A stretch of DNA of 64,000 bases from Gemmobacter lanyuensis (GTDB taxonomy: Bacteria; Pseudomonadota; Alphaproteobacteria; Rhodobacterales; Rhodobacteraceae): NCBI RefSeq assembly GCF_014652355.1, contig NZ_BMYQ01000005.1:62001-126000 (forward strand), read 5' to 3'. Shown one piece after another: positions 50,634-60,038 of the stretch. Both the position numbers and the translations under genes were made by a program. Each line of letters begins with the position of its first letter. The stretch's first letter is position 1. Under the pieces are notes generated by a model, which was not told the DNA's origin, searched no databases, and saw only the letters and a program-made list of their open reading frames with translations.

Positions 50634-53459
50634 ATGACATTCGGCAAGGGCTGCCACCTGCATCTGATCGATGGCTCGGCCTTCATCTTCCGCGCCTATC
50701 ACGCGCTGCCGCCGCTGACGCGCAAGACCGATGGCCTGCCCATCGGCGCCGTCGCGGGGTTCTGCAATATGCTGTTCCGCTATATCGAGGGGAACAAGGG
50801 CCCCGACGCGCCCACCCATGTGGCCGTGATCTTCGACCATTCGTCGAAAACCTTCCGGAATGAGATCTATCCCGATTACAAGGCCAACCGCCCGGAACTG
50901 CCCGAGGATCTGCGCCCGCAATTCCCCCTGACGCGCGAAGCCACGCGAGCCTTCAACATCGCCTGCATCGAAACCGAGGGCTATGAGGCCGATGACATCA
51001 TCGCCACCCTGTCGTGCCAGGCGCGCGATGCGGGCGGGCGCGTCACCATCATCAGCAGCGACAAGGACCTGATGCAGCTCATCGGCGATGGGGTGGTCAT
51101 GTTCGATGCGATGAAGAACAAGACCATCGACCGCGACGAGGTGTTCGAGAAATTCGGCGTCGGCCCCGAACGGGTGGTCGATGTCCAGTCGCTGGCGGGG
51201 GACAGTGTCGATAACGTGCCGGGCGCGCCGGGGATCGGCATCAAGACGGCGGCGCTGCTGATTCAGGAATATGGCGATCTGGAAACGCTGCTGGCGCGGG
51301 CAGGCGAAATCAAACAGCCCAAGCGCCGCGAAACCCTGATCAACTTCGCCGATCAGATACGCATCTCGCACCGGCTCGTCAGTCTGAAATGCGACACCCC
51401 GCTGGACTTCACGCTGGAAAGCCTTGAGGTGCGGGCGCCTGAACCTGACACCCTGCTGACCTTCCTGAACGTGATGGAATTCCGCACCCTGACGAAACGG
51501 GTCGCGGACAGTCTGAAGGTGGCAGCCCCCCTGCCTGAAACGGCAACCCCCAGCCCCGCCGCGCAGGCCGAGGCCGTTGCCGCCCCCGAGGCCCTGCCCT
51601 TCGACCATGCCGCCTATGAGGCCGTGACCGAACCCGAACAGCTGGCCCGCTGGATCGCCCGCATCCGCGAACGCGGCCATGTGGCCTTTGACACCGAAAC
51701 CACCAGCCTTGATGAAATGCGCGCCGATCTGGTGGGCATCTCGCTGGCGGTGGACCCGGGCCATGCCTGCTACATTCCGCTGGGCCACCGTCAGGGCGGC
51801 GGCGACCTCTTTGCCAGCGACAGTCTGGTCGAGGGCCAGATGCTGCTGGCCGAGGCGCTCGCCCTGCTGAAACCCGTGCTTGAGGACCCGGCAATCCTCA
51901 AGATCGGGCAGAATATGAAATACGACTGGAAGATCATGGCCCGCCACGGGGTCGAGATCGCGCCCATCGATGACACCATGCTGATGAGCTATGCGATGTT
52001 CGCGGGCCTGCACAGCCATGGCATGGATGAGCTGTCGGAACGCTATCTGAACCACCGCCCCATCCCGATCAAAGAGCTTTTGGGCAGCGGCAAGTCGCAG
52101 ATCACCTTTGACCGCGTGGCCATTGCCGATGCGGTGAAATATGCCGCCGAAGATGCCGATGTGACGCTGCGCCTGTGGCAGCTGTTCAAGCCCCAGCTGC
52201 ACCGCGCACGTGTGACAACCGTCTATGAAACACTGGAACGGCCGCTGGTGCCGGTGCTGGCGCGGATGGAGATGGCCGGGGTCAAGGTGGACCGCGACAC
52301 GCTCAGCCGCATGTCCAACGCCTTCGCGCAGAAGATGGCCGGGTTCGAGGCCGAAATCCACGACCTTGCCGGTGGCCCCTTCAACGTGGGCAGCCCCAAG
52401 CAGCTGGGCGAAATCCTCTTTGACCGCCTGCAGGTGCCGGGTGGCGAAAAGGGCAAGACCGGGGCCTATGCCACCGGGGCCGAGGTGCTGGAAGACATCA
52501 CCACGCTGGAAGACAGCCACCCGCAGGGGGCCGAACTTGCCGCCCGCGTGCTGGACTGGCGGCAGCTGTCCAAGCTGAAATCGACCTATACCGATGCGCT
52601 GCAGGACCATGTGAACCCCGATACCGGGCGGGTGCATACGTCCTATTCCATCGCGGGGGCAAACACCGGGCGGCTCGCCTCGACCGATCCGAACCTGCAG
52701 AACATCCCCGTCCGCAGCGAAGAAGGCCGCCGCATCCGCGAAGCCTTTGTCGCGCCGCCCGGCCGGGTGATGGTCAGTCTCGACTACAGCCAGATCGAGC
52801 TGCGAATTCTGGCACATATCGCCGACATTCCCGCGCTGAAACAAGCCTTCCGCGATGGGCACGACATCCACGCCATGACTGCGTCGGAAATGTTCAATGT
52901 GCCGTTGGATCAGATGACCTCGGATATCCGCCGTCAGGCCAAGGCCATCAACTTTGGCGTGATCTACGGGATTTCGGGCTTTGGCCTGGCACGCAACCTG
53001 CGCATCCCGCGGGCCGAGGCGCAGGGCTTTATCGACCGCTATTTCGAACGTTTCCCCGGCATCCGCGCCTATATGGATGACACAGTGGCCTTCGCCAAAG
53101 CGCATGGCCATGTCGAAACGCTGTTCGGTCGCAAGATCCATACGCCCGAGATCAGCGCCAAGGGGCCGGGCGCGGGCTTTGCCAAACGGGCCGCGATCAA
53201 CGCCCCAATTCAGGGCACCGCCGCTGATGTGATCCGCCGCGCGATGATCCGCATGCCCGGCGCCATTGCGGGTATCGATGCGCGGATGCTGTTGCAGGTG
53301 CATGACGAACTGCTGTTCGAAGTCGCCGAAGCGGATGTGGATCGGCTGATCGCCACCGCGAAAGAGGTGATGGAAACCGCCTCTGACCCGGCGGTGCAGC
53401 TTTCGGTGCGGTTGGTGGTCGAGGCCGGGCGTGGCCCGAACTGGGCCGCCGCGCATTGA
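50634..53459 (+). CDS. polA: DNA polymerase I
   Basis: DNA polymerase I (941 aa) fills gaps, removes RNA primers and performs repair synthesis. Its N-terminal 5'-3' exonuclease (about residues 1-300) includes DGSAFIFRAYHALPPL and FDHSSKTFRNEIYPDYK. The 3'-5' proofreading domain is complete: DTETT (Exo I), NMKYD (Exo II) and YAAEDADVT (Exo III). Polymerase motifs are SLDYSQIELR (A), RRQAKAINFGVIYG (B) and QVHDELLFE (C). The ribosome-binding site is GGAGGG, 5 bases upstream of ATG 50634. All three activities should therefore be present. Confidence 0.97.
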   Translation: MTFGKGCHLHLIDGSAFIFRAYHALPPLTRKTDGLPIGAVAGFCNMLFRYIEGNKGPDAPTHVAVIFDHSSKTFRNEIYPDYKANRPELPEDLRPQFPLTREATRAFNIACIETEGYEADDIIATLSCQARDAGGRVTIISSDKDLMQLIGDGVVMFDAMKNKTIDRDEVFEKFGVGPERVVDVQSLAGDSVDNVPGAPGIGIKTAALLIQEYGDLETLLARAGEIKQPKRRETLINFADQIRISHRLVSLKCDTPLDFTLESLEVRAPEPDTLLTFLNVMEFRTLTKRVADSLKVAAPLPETATPSPAAQAEAVAAPEALPFDHAAYEAVTEPEQLARWIARIRERGHVAFDTETTSLDEMRADLVGISLAVDPGHACYIPLGHRQGGGDLFASDSLVEGQMLLAEALALLKPVLEDPAILKIGQNMKYDWKIMARHGVEIAPIDDTMLMSYAMFAGLHSHGMDELSERYLNHRPIPIKELLGSGKSQITFDRVAIADAVKYAAEDADVTLRLWQLFKPQLHRARVTTVYETLERPLVPVLARMEMAGVKVDRDTLSRMSNAFAQKMAGFEAEIHDLAGGPFNVGSPKQLGEILFDRLQVPGGEKGKTGAYATGAEVLEDITTLEDSHPQGAELAARVLDWRQLSKLKSTYTDALQDHVNPDTGRVHTSYSIAGANTGRLASTDPNLQNIPVRSEEGRRIREAFVAPPGRVMVSLDYSQIELRILAHIADIPALKQAFRDGHDIHAMTASEMFNVPLDQMTSDIRRQAKAINFGVIYGISGFGLARNLRIPRAEAQGFIDRYFERFPGIRAYMDDTVAFAKAHGHVETLFGRKIHTPEISAKGPGAGFAKRAAINAPIQGTAADVIRRAMIRMPGAIAGIDARMLLQVHDELLFEVAEADVDRLIATAKEVMETASDPAVQLSVRLVVEAGRGPNWAAAH

Positions 53460-53471
53460 CGCGGGGGTGAC

Positions 53472-53492
53472 GGGCCGCCCTTGCGGCGGCCC
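53472..53492 (+). terminator. Hairpin after polA
   Basis: GGGCCGCC (53472-53479) and GGCGGCCC (53485-53492) form an 8-bp stem with a 5-base loop, 13 bp after the polA stop. No T-tract follows, so efficiency is uncertain. Confidence 0.5.
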
Positions 53493-53542
53493 CGACCACA
53501 GGCCATGCTGCGATCAGCGCTCCCCAGCCCCCGGACCTGCCG

Positions 53543-54913
53543 ATGCATATCTCCAACCGGCCCTTTGACAGCATCACCCTTGGCGAAACCGCCGAACTGC
53601 GCCGCCTGATTACCACGGACGACCTGCTTGTCTATGCAGCCGCTTCGGGCAATTACAACCCGATGCACCTGCCGATTGCCGATGTCGATGGCGACGGCCA
53701 GCGGGAACGCGCGGCGCCGGGGATGTTCGTGGCCTCTATGATTTCGGGGGTGCTGGGCACCCAATTGCCCGGCCCCGGAACACGCCTGTTGCATCAGCGG
53801 CTGGACTATCCCGCCCGCGCGCAGGCGGGGGATGAACTGCTCTGCCGGGTGTGCGTGCTGGCCAAGGCCGAGGGACGTGTGCGCCTTTCGGCCGAGGTGA
53901 CGCGCCCGGCTGATGGCCAGACCATCGTGACCGGCGAAGTTGAGGTCGAGGCCCCCCTCACCCCCTATGCGACGGATCAGGAGGTTCCGGGCCTGATCGT
54001 GCAGCGCCACCGCCATTTCGAGGCGATGCTCGACCGCGCGCGCATCTTGCCCGCCCTGCCCACCGCCGTGGTCTGCCCCGAAGATGACAAGGCGCTGGAG
54101 GGCGCGCTTCTGGCGCAGCGTGAAGGGCTGATCACCCCCATTCTGATTGGCGATGCCGCTGGTATTGCCGCCGCCGCGGCCCGGATCGGCGCCGATCTGA
54201 CGGGGATCGAGATCCTCGATACACCCCGGCATGAGGCCGCGGCCTTGGCCTGTGCGCTGGTCCATCAGGGGCGGGCCCAGGCAGTGATGAAGGGCCATCT
54301 GCACACGGATGACCTGCTCCGCCCGATGCTGGACAAGGACCGGGGCCTGCGGGTCGGACGGCGCTTTACCCATGTCTTCGTGATGGATGTGCCGGGGATG
54401 GATCACCCGATCATGGTGACCGATGCCGCGATCAACATCGCCCCCGATCTGGCCGCCAAGGTCGATATCGTGCAGAACGCGATCAACTTGGCGCGCGCGC
54501 TCGACATGCCGCCGCGGGTGGGGGTGCTATCGGCGGTGGAAACCGTGAACCCCGCCATCCAGTCGTCCATTGACGCGGCGCTGCTGTCGAAAATGGCCGA
54601 GCGCGGGCAGATCACCGGTGGCGCGGTGGATGGGCCGCTGGCCATGGACAATGCCGTCGATCTGGCGGCGGCGCGGACCAAGGGGCTGGCGGGGGGTGTG
54701 GCTGGACGGGCCAATATCCTTGTGGTGCCGGGGATCGATGCAGGCAATATGCTCGCCAAGCAGCTGACCTATATCAGCCACGCCGAAAGCGCGGGGCTGG
54801 TGCTGGGCGCGCGGGTGCCGGTGATCCTCAATTCCAGGTCGGACAGTGCGATGTCGCGGCTGTCCTCATGTGCAGTGGCGGCGATCCATCATTTCCGGGG
54901 GCAAGGCGCATGA
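53543..54913 (+). CDS. MaoC-like domain fused to phosphate acetyl/butyryltransferase
   Basis: This is a two-domain protein (456 aa). Residues 1 to about 140 form a MaoC-type hotdog domain. Residues 150 to the end are a phosphate acyltransferase (Pta/Ptb) domain with GVLSAVETVNPAIQSSIDAALL and NILVVPGIDAGNMLAKQL. It makes acyl-phosphate from acyl-CoA, and the acetate kinase gene overlaps its end, so the pair converts acyl-CoA to acid and ATP. In the MaoC domain the usual GDxNPxH motif reads SGNYNPMH, so the catalytic Asp is Asn and hydratase activity may be lost. The substrate may be acetyl or butyryl. Confidence 0.88.
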   Translation: MHISNRPFDSITLGETAELRRLITTDDLLVYAAASGNYNPMHLPIADVDGDGQRERAAPGMFVASMISGVLGTQLPGPGTRLLHQRLDYPARAQAGDELLCRVCVLAKAEGRVRLSAEVTRPADGQTIVTGEVEVEAPLTPYATDQEVPGLIVQRHRHFEAMLDRARILPALPTAVVCPEDDKALEGALLAQREGLITPILIGDAAGIAAAAARIGADLTGIEILDTPRHEAAALACALVHQGRAQAVMKGHLHTDDLLRPMLDKDRGLRVGRRFTHVFVMDVPGMDHPIMVTDAAINIAPDLAAKVDIVQNAINLARALDMPPRVGVLSAVETVNPAIQSSIDAALLSKMAERGQITGGAVDGPLAMDNAVDLAAARTKGLAGGVAGRANILVVPGIDAGNMLAKQLTYISHAESAGLVLGARVPVILNSRSDSAMSRLSSCAVAAIHHFRGQGA

Positions 54914-56070
54914 CGCGGGCGATCCTCGCACTGAATGCGGGGTCGTCCTCGCTCAAGGTCGCGGTCTATCCGGAAACGGGTGACCGGCCGCTGCTGACCG
55001 GCCTGGCCGACCGGATCGGAGCGGAGGGCAAGCTGACGCTGCGCGACGAGGGCGGGGTGGCGTTGCCCGTCGCGCCCGGCCCCCTGACCACCCAGGCCGA
55101 AGCGATGCGCCGCGTGATCGAAAGCCTGCGGATCGACCTGCCGGTGGCAGAGATCGTGGCCGTGGGCCACCGCGTCGTGCATGGCGGCCCCGACCGGGAC
55201 GCCCCCGCCCACATTGATGATGCGCTGCTGGAGGAACTGGCGCGCTATGCCCCCTTCGCCCCGCTGCATCAGCCACATAACCTGAACGGCATCCGCGCCG
55301 CGCTGGCCGAATTTCCCGGCATTCCGCAGGTGGCCTGTTTTGACACGGCCTTTCACCGCCACCACCCTTGGGTCAATGACACCTTCGCCCTGCCCCGCGC
55401 CTATTATGACAAGGGCGTGCGGCGGTATGGCTTTCACGGGGTCAGTTACGACTATATCGCGGGGCATCTGGCGGAAACGGCCCCACACCTGCACGATGGC
55501 CGGGTGGTGGTGGCGCATCTGGGCAATGGCGCCTCGGCCTGCGCGATCCAGAACGGGCGGTCGGTCGCCTCGACCATGGGGTTTTCGGCGCTGGACGGCC
55601 TGCCGATGGGCACGCGCTGCGGCCAGCTTGATCCCGGCGTGGTGCTTTACCTGATGGAGCAGGAAAGGCTGACCCCCGCCCAGATCGCTGATCTGCTTTA
55701 CAAGCAGTCGGGGCTTCTGGGCCTGTCGGGCCTGTCAAACGACATGCGCGAACTCGAGGCCTCAGGCACACCCGAGGCCGCGCAGGCCATCGACTATTTC
55801 GTCTTCCGCCTGCAGCGCGAAATCGGCGCCATGGCGGCGGCGATGGGCGGGATCGACGCGCTGGTCTTTTGCGGGGGGATCGGTGAAAACTCGGCCACCA
55901 TCCGCGCCCGGACCTGTGAACGGATGGGCTGGATGGGGATCGAGATCGACCATCACCGCAATGGCAGCCATGCGCGCGTGATCTCGTCCGATCTGGCGCG
56001 CACGACAGTGATGGTCATCCCCACGGATGAGGCGCTTGTGATCGTGCGGGCGGCGCGGGCCGCCCTTTAG
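54910..56070 (+). CDS. ackA: Acetate kinase
   Basis: Acetate kinase (386 aa) converts acetyl phosphate and ADP to acetate and ATP. It starts with NAGSSSLK, as the family does, and has PLHQPHNLNGI, CFDTAFH, RRYGFHGVSYDYIA, VVAHLGNGASACAI and FCGGIGENS near the C-terminus. The ATG at 54910 overlaps the phosphotransacylase stop (ATGA), so the two are translationally coupled. Propionate or butyrate kinase activity is possible, given that the partner can also be a phosphobutyrylase. Confidence 0.95.
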   Translation: MTRAILALNAGSSSLKVAVYPETGDRPLLTGLADRIGAEGKLTLRDEGGVALPVAPGPLTTQAEAMRRVIESLRIDLPVAEIVAVGHRVVHGGPDRDAPAHIDDALLEELARYAPFAPLHQPHNLNGIRAALAEFPGIPQVACFDTAFHRHHPWVNDTFALPRAYYDKGVRRYGFHGVSYDYIAGHLAETAPHLHDGRVVVAHLGNGASACAIQNGRSVASTMGFSALDGLPMGTRCGQLDPGVVLYLMEQERLTPAQIADLLYKQSGLLGLSGLSNDMRELEASGTPEAAQAIDYFVFRLQREIGAMAAAMGGIDALVFCGGIGENSATIRARTCERMGWMGIEIDHHRNGSHARVISSDLARTTVMVIPTDEALVIVRAARAAL

Positions 56071-56077
56071 ACCGGGG

Positions 56078-56452
56078 TCAGTCGCGCTCCAGCATGCGTC
56101 CCAGCGGGCGCCCTGCCACCAGATGCAGGTGATAATGCGGCACTTCCTGCCCGCCATGCACCCCCGCGTTCGAGATGACGCGGAAATTGTCCGGATCATC
56201 GCCCAGACCCAGATCAGTGCAGATGCGCGCCACGGCACGGTTGAAATCCACCAGCTCTTCGGCCGAGGCATCGCGCGCGAAATGCGCGTGGTTCACATAG
56301 GCGCCCTTCGGAATAACCAGCACATGCAGCGGGGCCTGCGGGGCGATATCGTGGAAGGCCAGCGTATGTTCGGTTTCCAGCACCGTCTTGTTGGGGATTT
56401 CGCCGCGCAGAATGCGGGCAAAGATGTTCTGCGGATCGTAGGCATAGGGCAT
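56078..56452 (-). CDS. HIT-family nucleotide hydrolase
   Basis: This is a 124-residue histidine-triad protein (PKCI/HinT type) that hydrolyses adenosine phosphoramidates and related nucleotides. The HIT motif is VPHYHLHLVAG (HxHxH), and the N-terminal stretch CIFARILRGEIPNKTV-like here reads NIFARILRGEIPNK, with the usual Cys lost. It lies 3 bp downstream of the glycosyltransferase gene in the same direction and is convergent with ackA. Confidence 0.93.
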   Translation of the reverse strand: MPYAYDPQNIFARILRGEIPNKTVLETEHTLAFHDIAPQAPLHVLVIPKGAYVNHAHFARDASAEELVDFNRAVARICTDLGLGDDPDNFRVISNAGVHGGQEVPHYHLHLVAGRPLGRMLERD

Positions 56453-56455
56453 GGG

Positions 56456-58033
56456 TCAGTCCACAAACAGGTAATGGGTTTCGGCAATCTCGCGCGCCTT
56501 GTCGCGCGGGATGCCCAGGAAGGCCGCCAGCGGCCCGGTATTGTCTTCCACCGAGGCCGATTGGCGGATGCGGAAGAAATTCTCGAAGTCGGCGTCGCGC
56601 ATACGGTCGCTTTCGAATTTCACATCATAACGGATCGTGGGCAACAGGCGTTCCAGCGTTTCCTGCGGGGAATTGTCGCTGGCCAGACCCACGCGCCTGG
56701 CATGGCCCAGAAGGTAGTCGTCGGTGAATTCGCATTCGATTTCCAGCAGCCGCACGGTCGAGCGGTCGTTGTAAAAATCCTGCATCAGGTCGATGTTTGC
56801 AGGGTCAATACAGATCACCAGACGGTCAGTCTGCCAATAATCGAACAACATGCGCACCAAGGCCCGGCGATGGCGGGTGCGTTTTTCCAACGTGGTCTGG
56901 ATCCCCCCGAGATCCGGCAAAGGCGTCGCCTCTTCGTTGAAAAGGTATTCGACCGCATGCTGCCCCGTCACCTGACGCAGCCGGTCCACCACACGCTTTG
57001 CGACATGCCACTTCTTGCAGGTCACGATCATCAGCGTGCGTTCCCGCCCGAGGCTCGCCTCGGTTTCCCAGAAGCGCGGCGCAAAGCGGCGACCAATCCG
57101 CCCCCGCCCCGTCAGAAAGCGGAACAGGCTGCGCCCCTCGTTCGAGATCGCGAAACTCACGCCCTCGGCGGTATAAAGCGCACCCAGCCGTTCCTTCAGC
57201 TCTTTCGCTTCGGGCGAAATCTTGCGGGCAAAGAGATAATCCTGCGACAGCAACAGATCATATTGATCGTTGTAGAAATTCACCGGCATCCCGTAATCGG
57301 TAAACATCAGGAAGGTCAGGGTGCGGCTTCGAATCTCGTCCTCGGGCACCAGATGGCGCACGAGCGTTTGGAAGAACGTTTCATCCGGGATCCAGGTGGT
57401 GCGGAAAAACCGCATCACGTCCGGCCGCTTGCGGCAGAAATCCAGCACCCATTCCACCGTGCGCCGGCGCAGGCACCACCACTGGCTGCCGATCTGGATC
57501 GCCAGATCCTCGGGGATCTGGCGGGTCAGGCCGAAACGTTCCTGCAAATTGAGCGACCCGTAGAATAGCCATTTCTGGGTGCGCTCGTTGAACCAGTGCC
57601 GATAGATCAGCCTTTCGGCCTTGATCCCGGTCTTGATCCAGTCCGAGGTGAAGAAATCGAAGCTTTCGATATAATCCACATCGGCGCGATCCAAAAAATC
57701 ATGCGCATATTCTGCCGATTTGATCGGCATGCAGTCGCCCGAAAGCATGTAGAAATGCGTCGCACGCGGGAAAGCCTCGACCGCGGCCTTCACCGCCTCC
57801 AGCGAGGCATCGACGAGGCTCCATCCGCCCCAGCCGCATTTCAGCCGCCGCGCCGCGAATGTGACCGACCCATTCGCCGACAGCGCCGCGCGGATCTTTT
57901 CGTAATCTTCACGCTTTGCGCGCGCGTCGAAATGGATCGAGATGAAATCACCGGCAGCCGTCAGGCGCTGCGCCTGGGCGATGATCCCCTCGGGGTCCTT
58001 GTGGCACAGAAGAATGTAGGCGATTTTTGCCAT
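56456..58033 (-). CDS. Glycosyltransferase (core-2/I-branching, beta-1,6-GlcNAc-transferase type) with extra C-terminal domain
   Basis: This 525-residue protein begins with MAKIAYILLCHKDPEGII, like core-2/I-branching glycosyltransferases (GT14 type). The first ~280 residues carry further matches such as FYMLSGDCMPIK, SQWWCLRRRTVEWVL and PDETFFQTL. The last ~220 residues (from about 310) form a second domain with RTLMIVTCKKWHVAKRV and VEYLFNEEATPLPDLGG, of unknown role. No signal peptide or membrane segment is seen, so it acts in the cytoplasm on a surface-glycan precursor. It is divergent from a sulfotransferase, which hints at a shared glycan. The HIT gene follows. Confidence 0.8.
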   Translation of the reverse strand: MAKIAYILLCHKDPEGIIAQAQRLTAAGDFISIHFDARAKREDYEKIRAALSANGSVTFAARRLKCGWGGWSLVDASLEAVKAAVEAFPRATHFYMLSGDCMPIKSAEYAHDFLDRADVDYIESFDFFTSDWIKTGIKAERLIYRHWFNERTQKWLFYGSLNLQERFGLTRQIPEDLAIQIGSQWWCLRRRTVEWVLDFCRKRPDVMRFFRTTWIPDETFFQTLVRHLVPEDEIRSRTLTFLMFTDYGMPVNFYNDQYDLLLSQDYLFARKISPEAKELKERLGALYTAEGVSFAISNEGRSLFRFLTGRGRIGRRFAPRFWETEASLGRERTLMIVTCKKWHVAKRVVDRLRQVTGQHAVEYLFNEEATPLPDLGGIQTTLEKRTRHRRALVRMLFDYWQTDRLVICIDPANIDLMQDFYNDRSTVRLLEIECEFTDDYLLGHARRVGLASDNSPQETLERLLPTIRYDVKFESDRMRDADFENFFRIRQSASVEDNTGPLAAFLGIPRDKAREIAETHYLFVD

Positions 58034-58181
58034 GCGGGAAACTCTGACACTCTGACCCCTTATCCGTTTCCTTAAAGTGCTTTATGGGTCATTGAAAAGA
58101 CAGAGTTTGTTTGCTTTTTTCCGTCGCATACGATCACCCCGTCGGGCTTGTCCCCCGGCAGGAGCCATGGAGGCGAGACAG
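58034..58181. promoter_or_regulatory. Divergent promoter region, glycosyltransferase/sulfotransferase
   Basis: These 148 bp between two divergent genes include an AT-richer stretch from 58070 to 58125 (CCTTAAAGTGCTTTATGG and TTGTTTGCTTTTTTCCG). Two short CTCTGAC repeats occur near 58041-58056. Divergent promoters are expected here, but no -35/-10 pair stands out. Confidence 0.35.
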
Positions 58182-59000
58182 ATGGGTTTTCCCGGCACCT
58201 GGATGACCGAAAGTGAAAGCGTTGTGTACCGGGTTGTCCCCAAGTGCGCCTGCTCGACCATCGGTCAGATCATGTATTATTCCGACCATGGCAAATTCTT
58301 TGATGGCGACATCCATGATGCGACCGCGGGTCTGCACAAATGGAGCCTCGAGGCCAGCCAGCCCAAGATCGAGGCCAATGTGAAGGCGCATAAAAGCTAT
58401 GCCTTCACCTGTGTGCGCAACCCCTACAACCGTATCCTTTCCAGCTTTTTCGACAAGATCTGCGGGATCCAGCGCAATGGTAAACGCTATCGCGGCAATC
58501 TGGTGCCGCTCCTGATCCAGAAATACGGGATCGAGGTCGGCGGTGACGACGGCAAGCAGGAGTTCGACCAGATCGCGAGCTTCCGCCGCTTTCTACTGTT
58601 CGCGCGCGATACCATCCGCTTCCGCAAACCGATGGAGCCTGACATCCACTGGTCGGCCATGGCGGGGCATATTTCGACCTTCATCGTCAATGGCGGGCGC
58701 TACGACCACATCTTCTATACCGAGAAGTTCGATGAGGGGATGGCCCACGTCCTGAGCAACATCAAGGCAAAGAAAAAGGTCAACCTGAAGAAGATCCCCA
58801 AGTTCAACGAAAGCGAGGGCCACGGGCCCAAGCGTCTGCACCCGGTGGCCGATTATTTCGATGACCTGTCGCGCCATCTGGTCTGGGAAATCTACAAGCG
58901 CGATTTCCAGCTGTTCAAATACGACTTCGACGATCCGAACAACAAGATGCCGATTGGCGAGATCGACCTTGATGAGGTCCACGCCAAGCTGGGCGACTGA
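58182..59000 (+). CDS. Sulfotransferase family protein
   Basis: This is a PAPS-dependent sulfotransferase (272 aa from this start) of the Sulfotransfer_2 (carbohydrate) type. The 5'-phosphosulfate-binding loop is VPKCACSTIGQIM (about residues 19-31), and the 3'-phosphate-binding element is FTCVRNPYNRILSSFF (about 73-88). A start at ATG 58167 (with AGGAG close by) or at 58182 (GGAGG eight bases upstream) is possible; I chose the second. The protein probably sulfates a polysaccharide or glycolipid. It faces the glycosyltransferase gene divergently. Confidence 0.83.
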   Translation: MGFPGTWMTESESVVYRVVPKCACSTIGQIMYYSDHGKFFDGDIHDATAGLHKWSLEASQPKIEANVKAHKSYAFTCVRNPYNRILSSFFDKICGIQRNGKRYRGNLVPLLIQKYGIEVGGDDGKQEFDQIASFRRFLLFARDTIRFRKPMEPDIHWSAMAGHISTFIVNGGRYDHIFYTEKFDEGMAHVLSNIKAKKKVNLKKIPKFNESEGHGPKRLHPVADYFDDLSRHLVWEIYKRDFQLFKYDFDDPNNKMPIGEIDLDEVHAKLGD

Positions 59001-59010
59001 GCGGTGAGGC

Positions 59011-59043
59011 GGCCGTGACCCCGCGGGGATCACGGCCCCTTTT
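59011..59043. terminator. Bidirectional terminator, sulfotransferase/quinone oxidoreductase
   Basis: GGCCGTGA-CCCC-GC-GGGG-A-TCACGGCC forms a long stem (59011-59037) followed by CCTTTT (59038-59043) between two convergent genes. It is the most typical intrinsic terminator seen in the window after that of rpsU. Confidence 0.8.
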
Positions 59044-60038
59044 CATGCGACCTTGAGGACGATCTTGCCGATATGGCCGGACGATTCGATCCGGCGATGC
59101 GCCTCGGCCGCGTCTTCCAGCGCGAATTCGCTGTCCATGACCGGGCGCAGCGTGCCGCGTTCCACCATGGGCCAGACATGTTTCAGCAGATGCCGCGCAT
59201 ACCGCGCCTTGGCCAGATCACTTTGCGGCCGCAGGGTTGATCCGGTGAGCGTGAGGCGCCGCATCATCACCTCGGCAAAGTTCAATTCGACCTTGGCGCC
59301 TTGCAGGAAGGCGATCTGCACCAGACGCCCCTCATCCGCCAGAGCCTTGATATTGCGGGGGATATAATCGCCCCCCACCATATCGAGGATGACATGGGCG
59401 CCCCCCTCGGCCTTGAGGATCGAGACGAAATCCTCCTCGCGGTAGTTAATGGCGCGTTCGGCCCCCAGCGCCTCGCAGGCGGCGCATTTCTCGGCCGATC
59501 CTGCGGTGGCAAAGACCCGCGCCCCCAGCGCCCGCGCCATCTGGATCGCGGTGGTACCGATCCCCGACGACCCGCCATGGACAAGGAAACGCTCCCCCGC
59601 TCGCAGGCCCCCCCGCAGCATCACATTGGACCAGACGGTAAAGCAGGTTTCCGGCAGGCAGGCGGCCTCCCTTAGGTCAATGCCTTCGGGCACCGGCAGG
59701 GCGTGATCCTCAGGCGTGATCGCATATTCGGCGTAACCGCCGCCTGGCAACAGCGCCGTCACCCGGTCGCCCGGCTGCCAGCGTGTGACGCCCGGCCCCA
59801 CGGCGGCAACCCAGCCCGCAGCCTCCAACCCCGGCAGGGGCGAGGCGGTAGGCGGCGGCGCATATTGGCCTGCGCGCTGCAGCGCATCGGGCCGGTTCAC
59901 CCCGGCATAGGCCACGCGGATCAGGATCTCGCCATGTTTCGGCACCGGCACCGTCACCTCGACAGCTTTCAGCACTTCGGGCCCGCCGGGTTCGGTAATG
60001 GCGATGGCCCGCATGGTATGCGGCGGCGGCAGGGTCAT
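59043..60038 (-). CDS. NAD(P)H:quinone oxidoreductase / zeta-crystallin-like MDR protein
   Basis: This is a medium-chain dehydrogenase/reductase without zinc ligands (331 aa), closest to quinone oxidoreductases (Qor family). It has GVNRPDALQRAG, the cofactor stretch FLVHGGSSGIGTTAIQMARALGARVFAT, a GAERAINYREEDF NADP segment, and the C-terminal AAEAHRRIESSGHIGKIVLKV. The ATG at 60038 has AAGGAG five bases upstream and overlaps the COQ9 stop (ATGA). The pairing with a ubiquinone-biosynthesis protein suggests a link to the quinone pool. Other enoyl or aldehyde reductase substrates are possible. Confidence 0.9.
   Translation of the reverse strand: MTLPPPHTMRAIAITEPGGPEVLKAVEVTVPVPKHGEILIRVAYAGVNRPDALQRAGQYAPPPTASPLPGLEAAGWVAAVGPGVTRWQPGDRVTALLPGGGYAEYAITPEDHALPVPEGIDLREAACLPETCFTVWSNVMLRGGLRAGERFLVHGGSSGIGTTAIQMARALGARVFATAGSAEKCAACEALGAERAINYREEDFVSILKAEGGAHVILDMVGGDYIPRNIKALADEGRLVQIAFLQGAKVELNFAEVMMRRLTLTGSTLRPQSDLAKARYARHLLKHVWPMVERGTLRPVMDSEFALEDAAEAHRRIESSGHIGKIVLKVA

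Noticed and set aside
50229-53456. A 1075-codon open frame on the minus strand opposite polA
   Set aside because: It mirrors the polA codons exactly and has no recognisable domain; polA has complete exonuclease and polymerase motifs.
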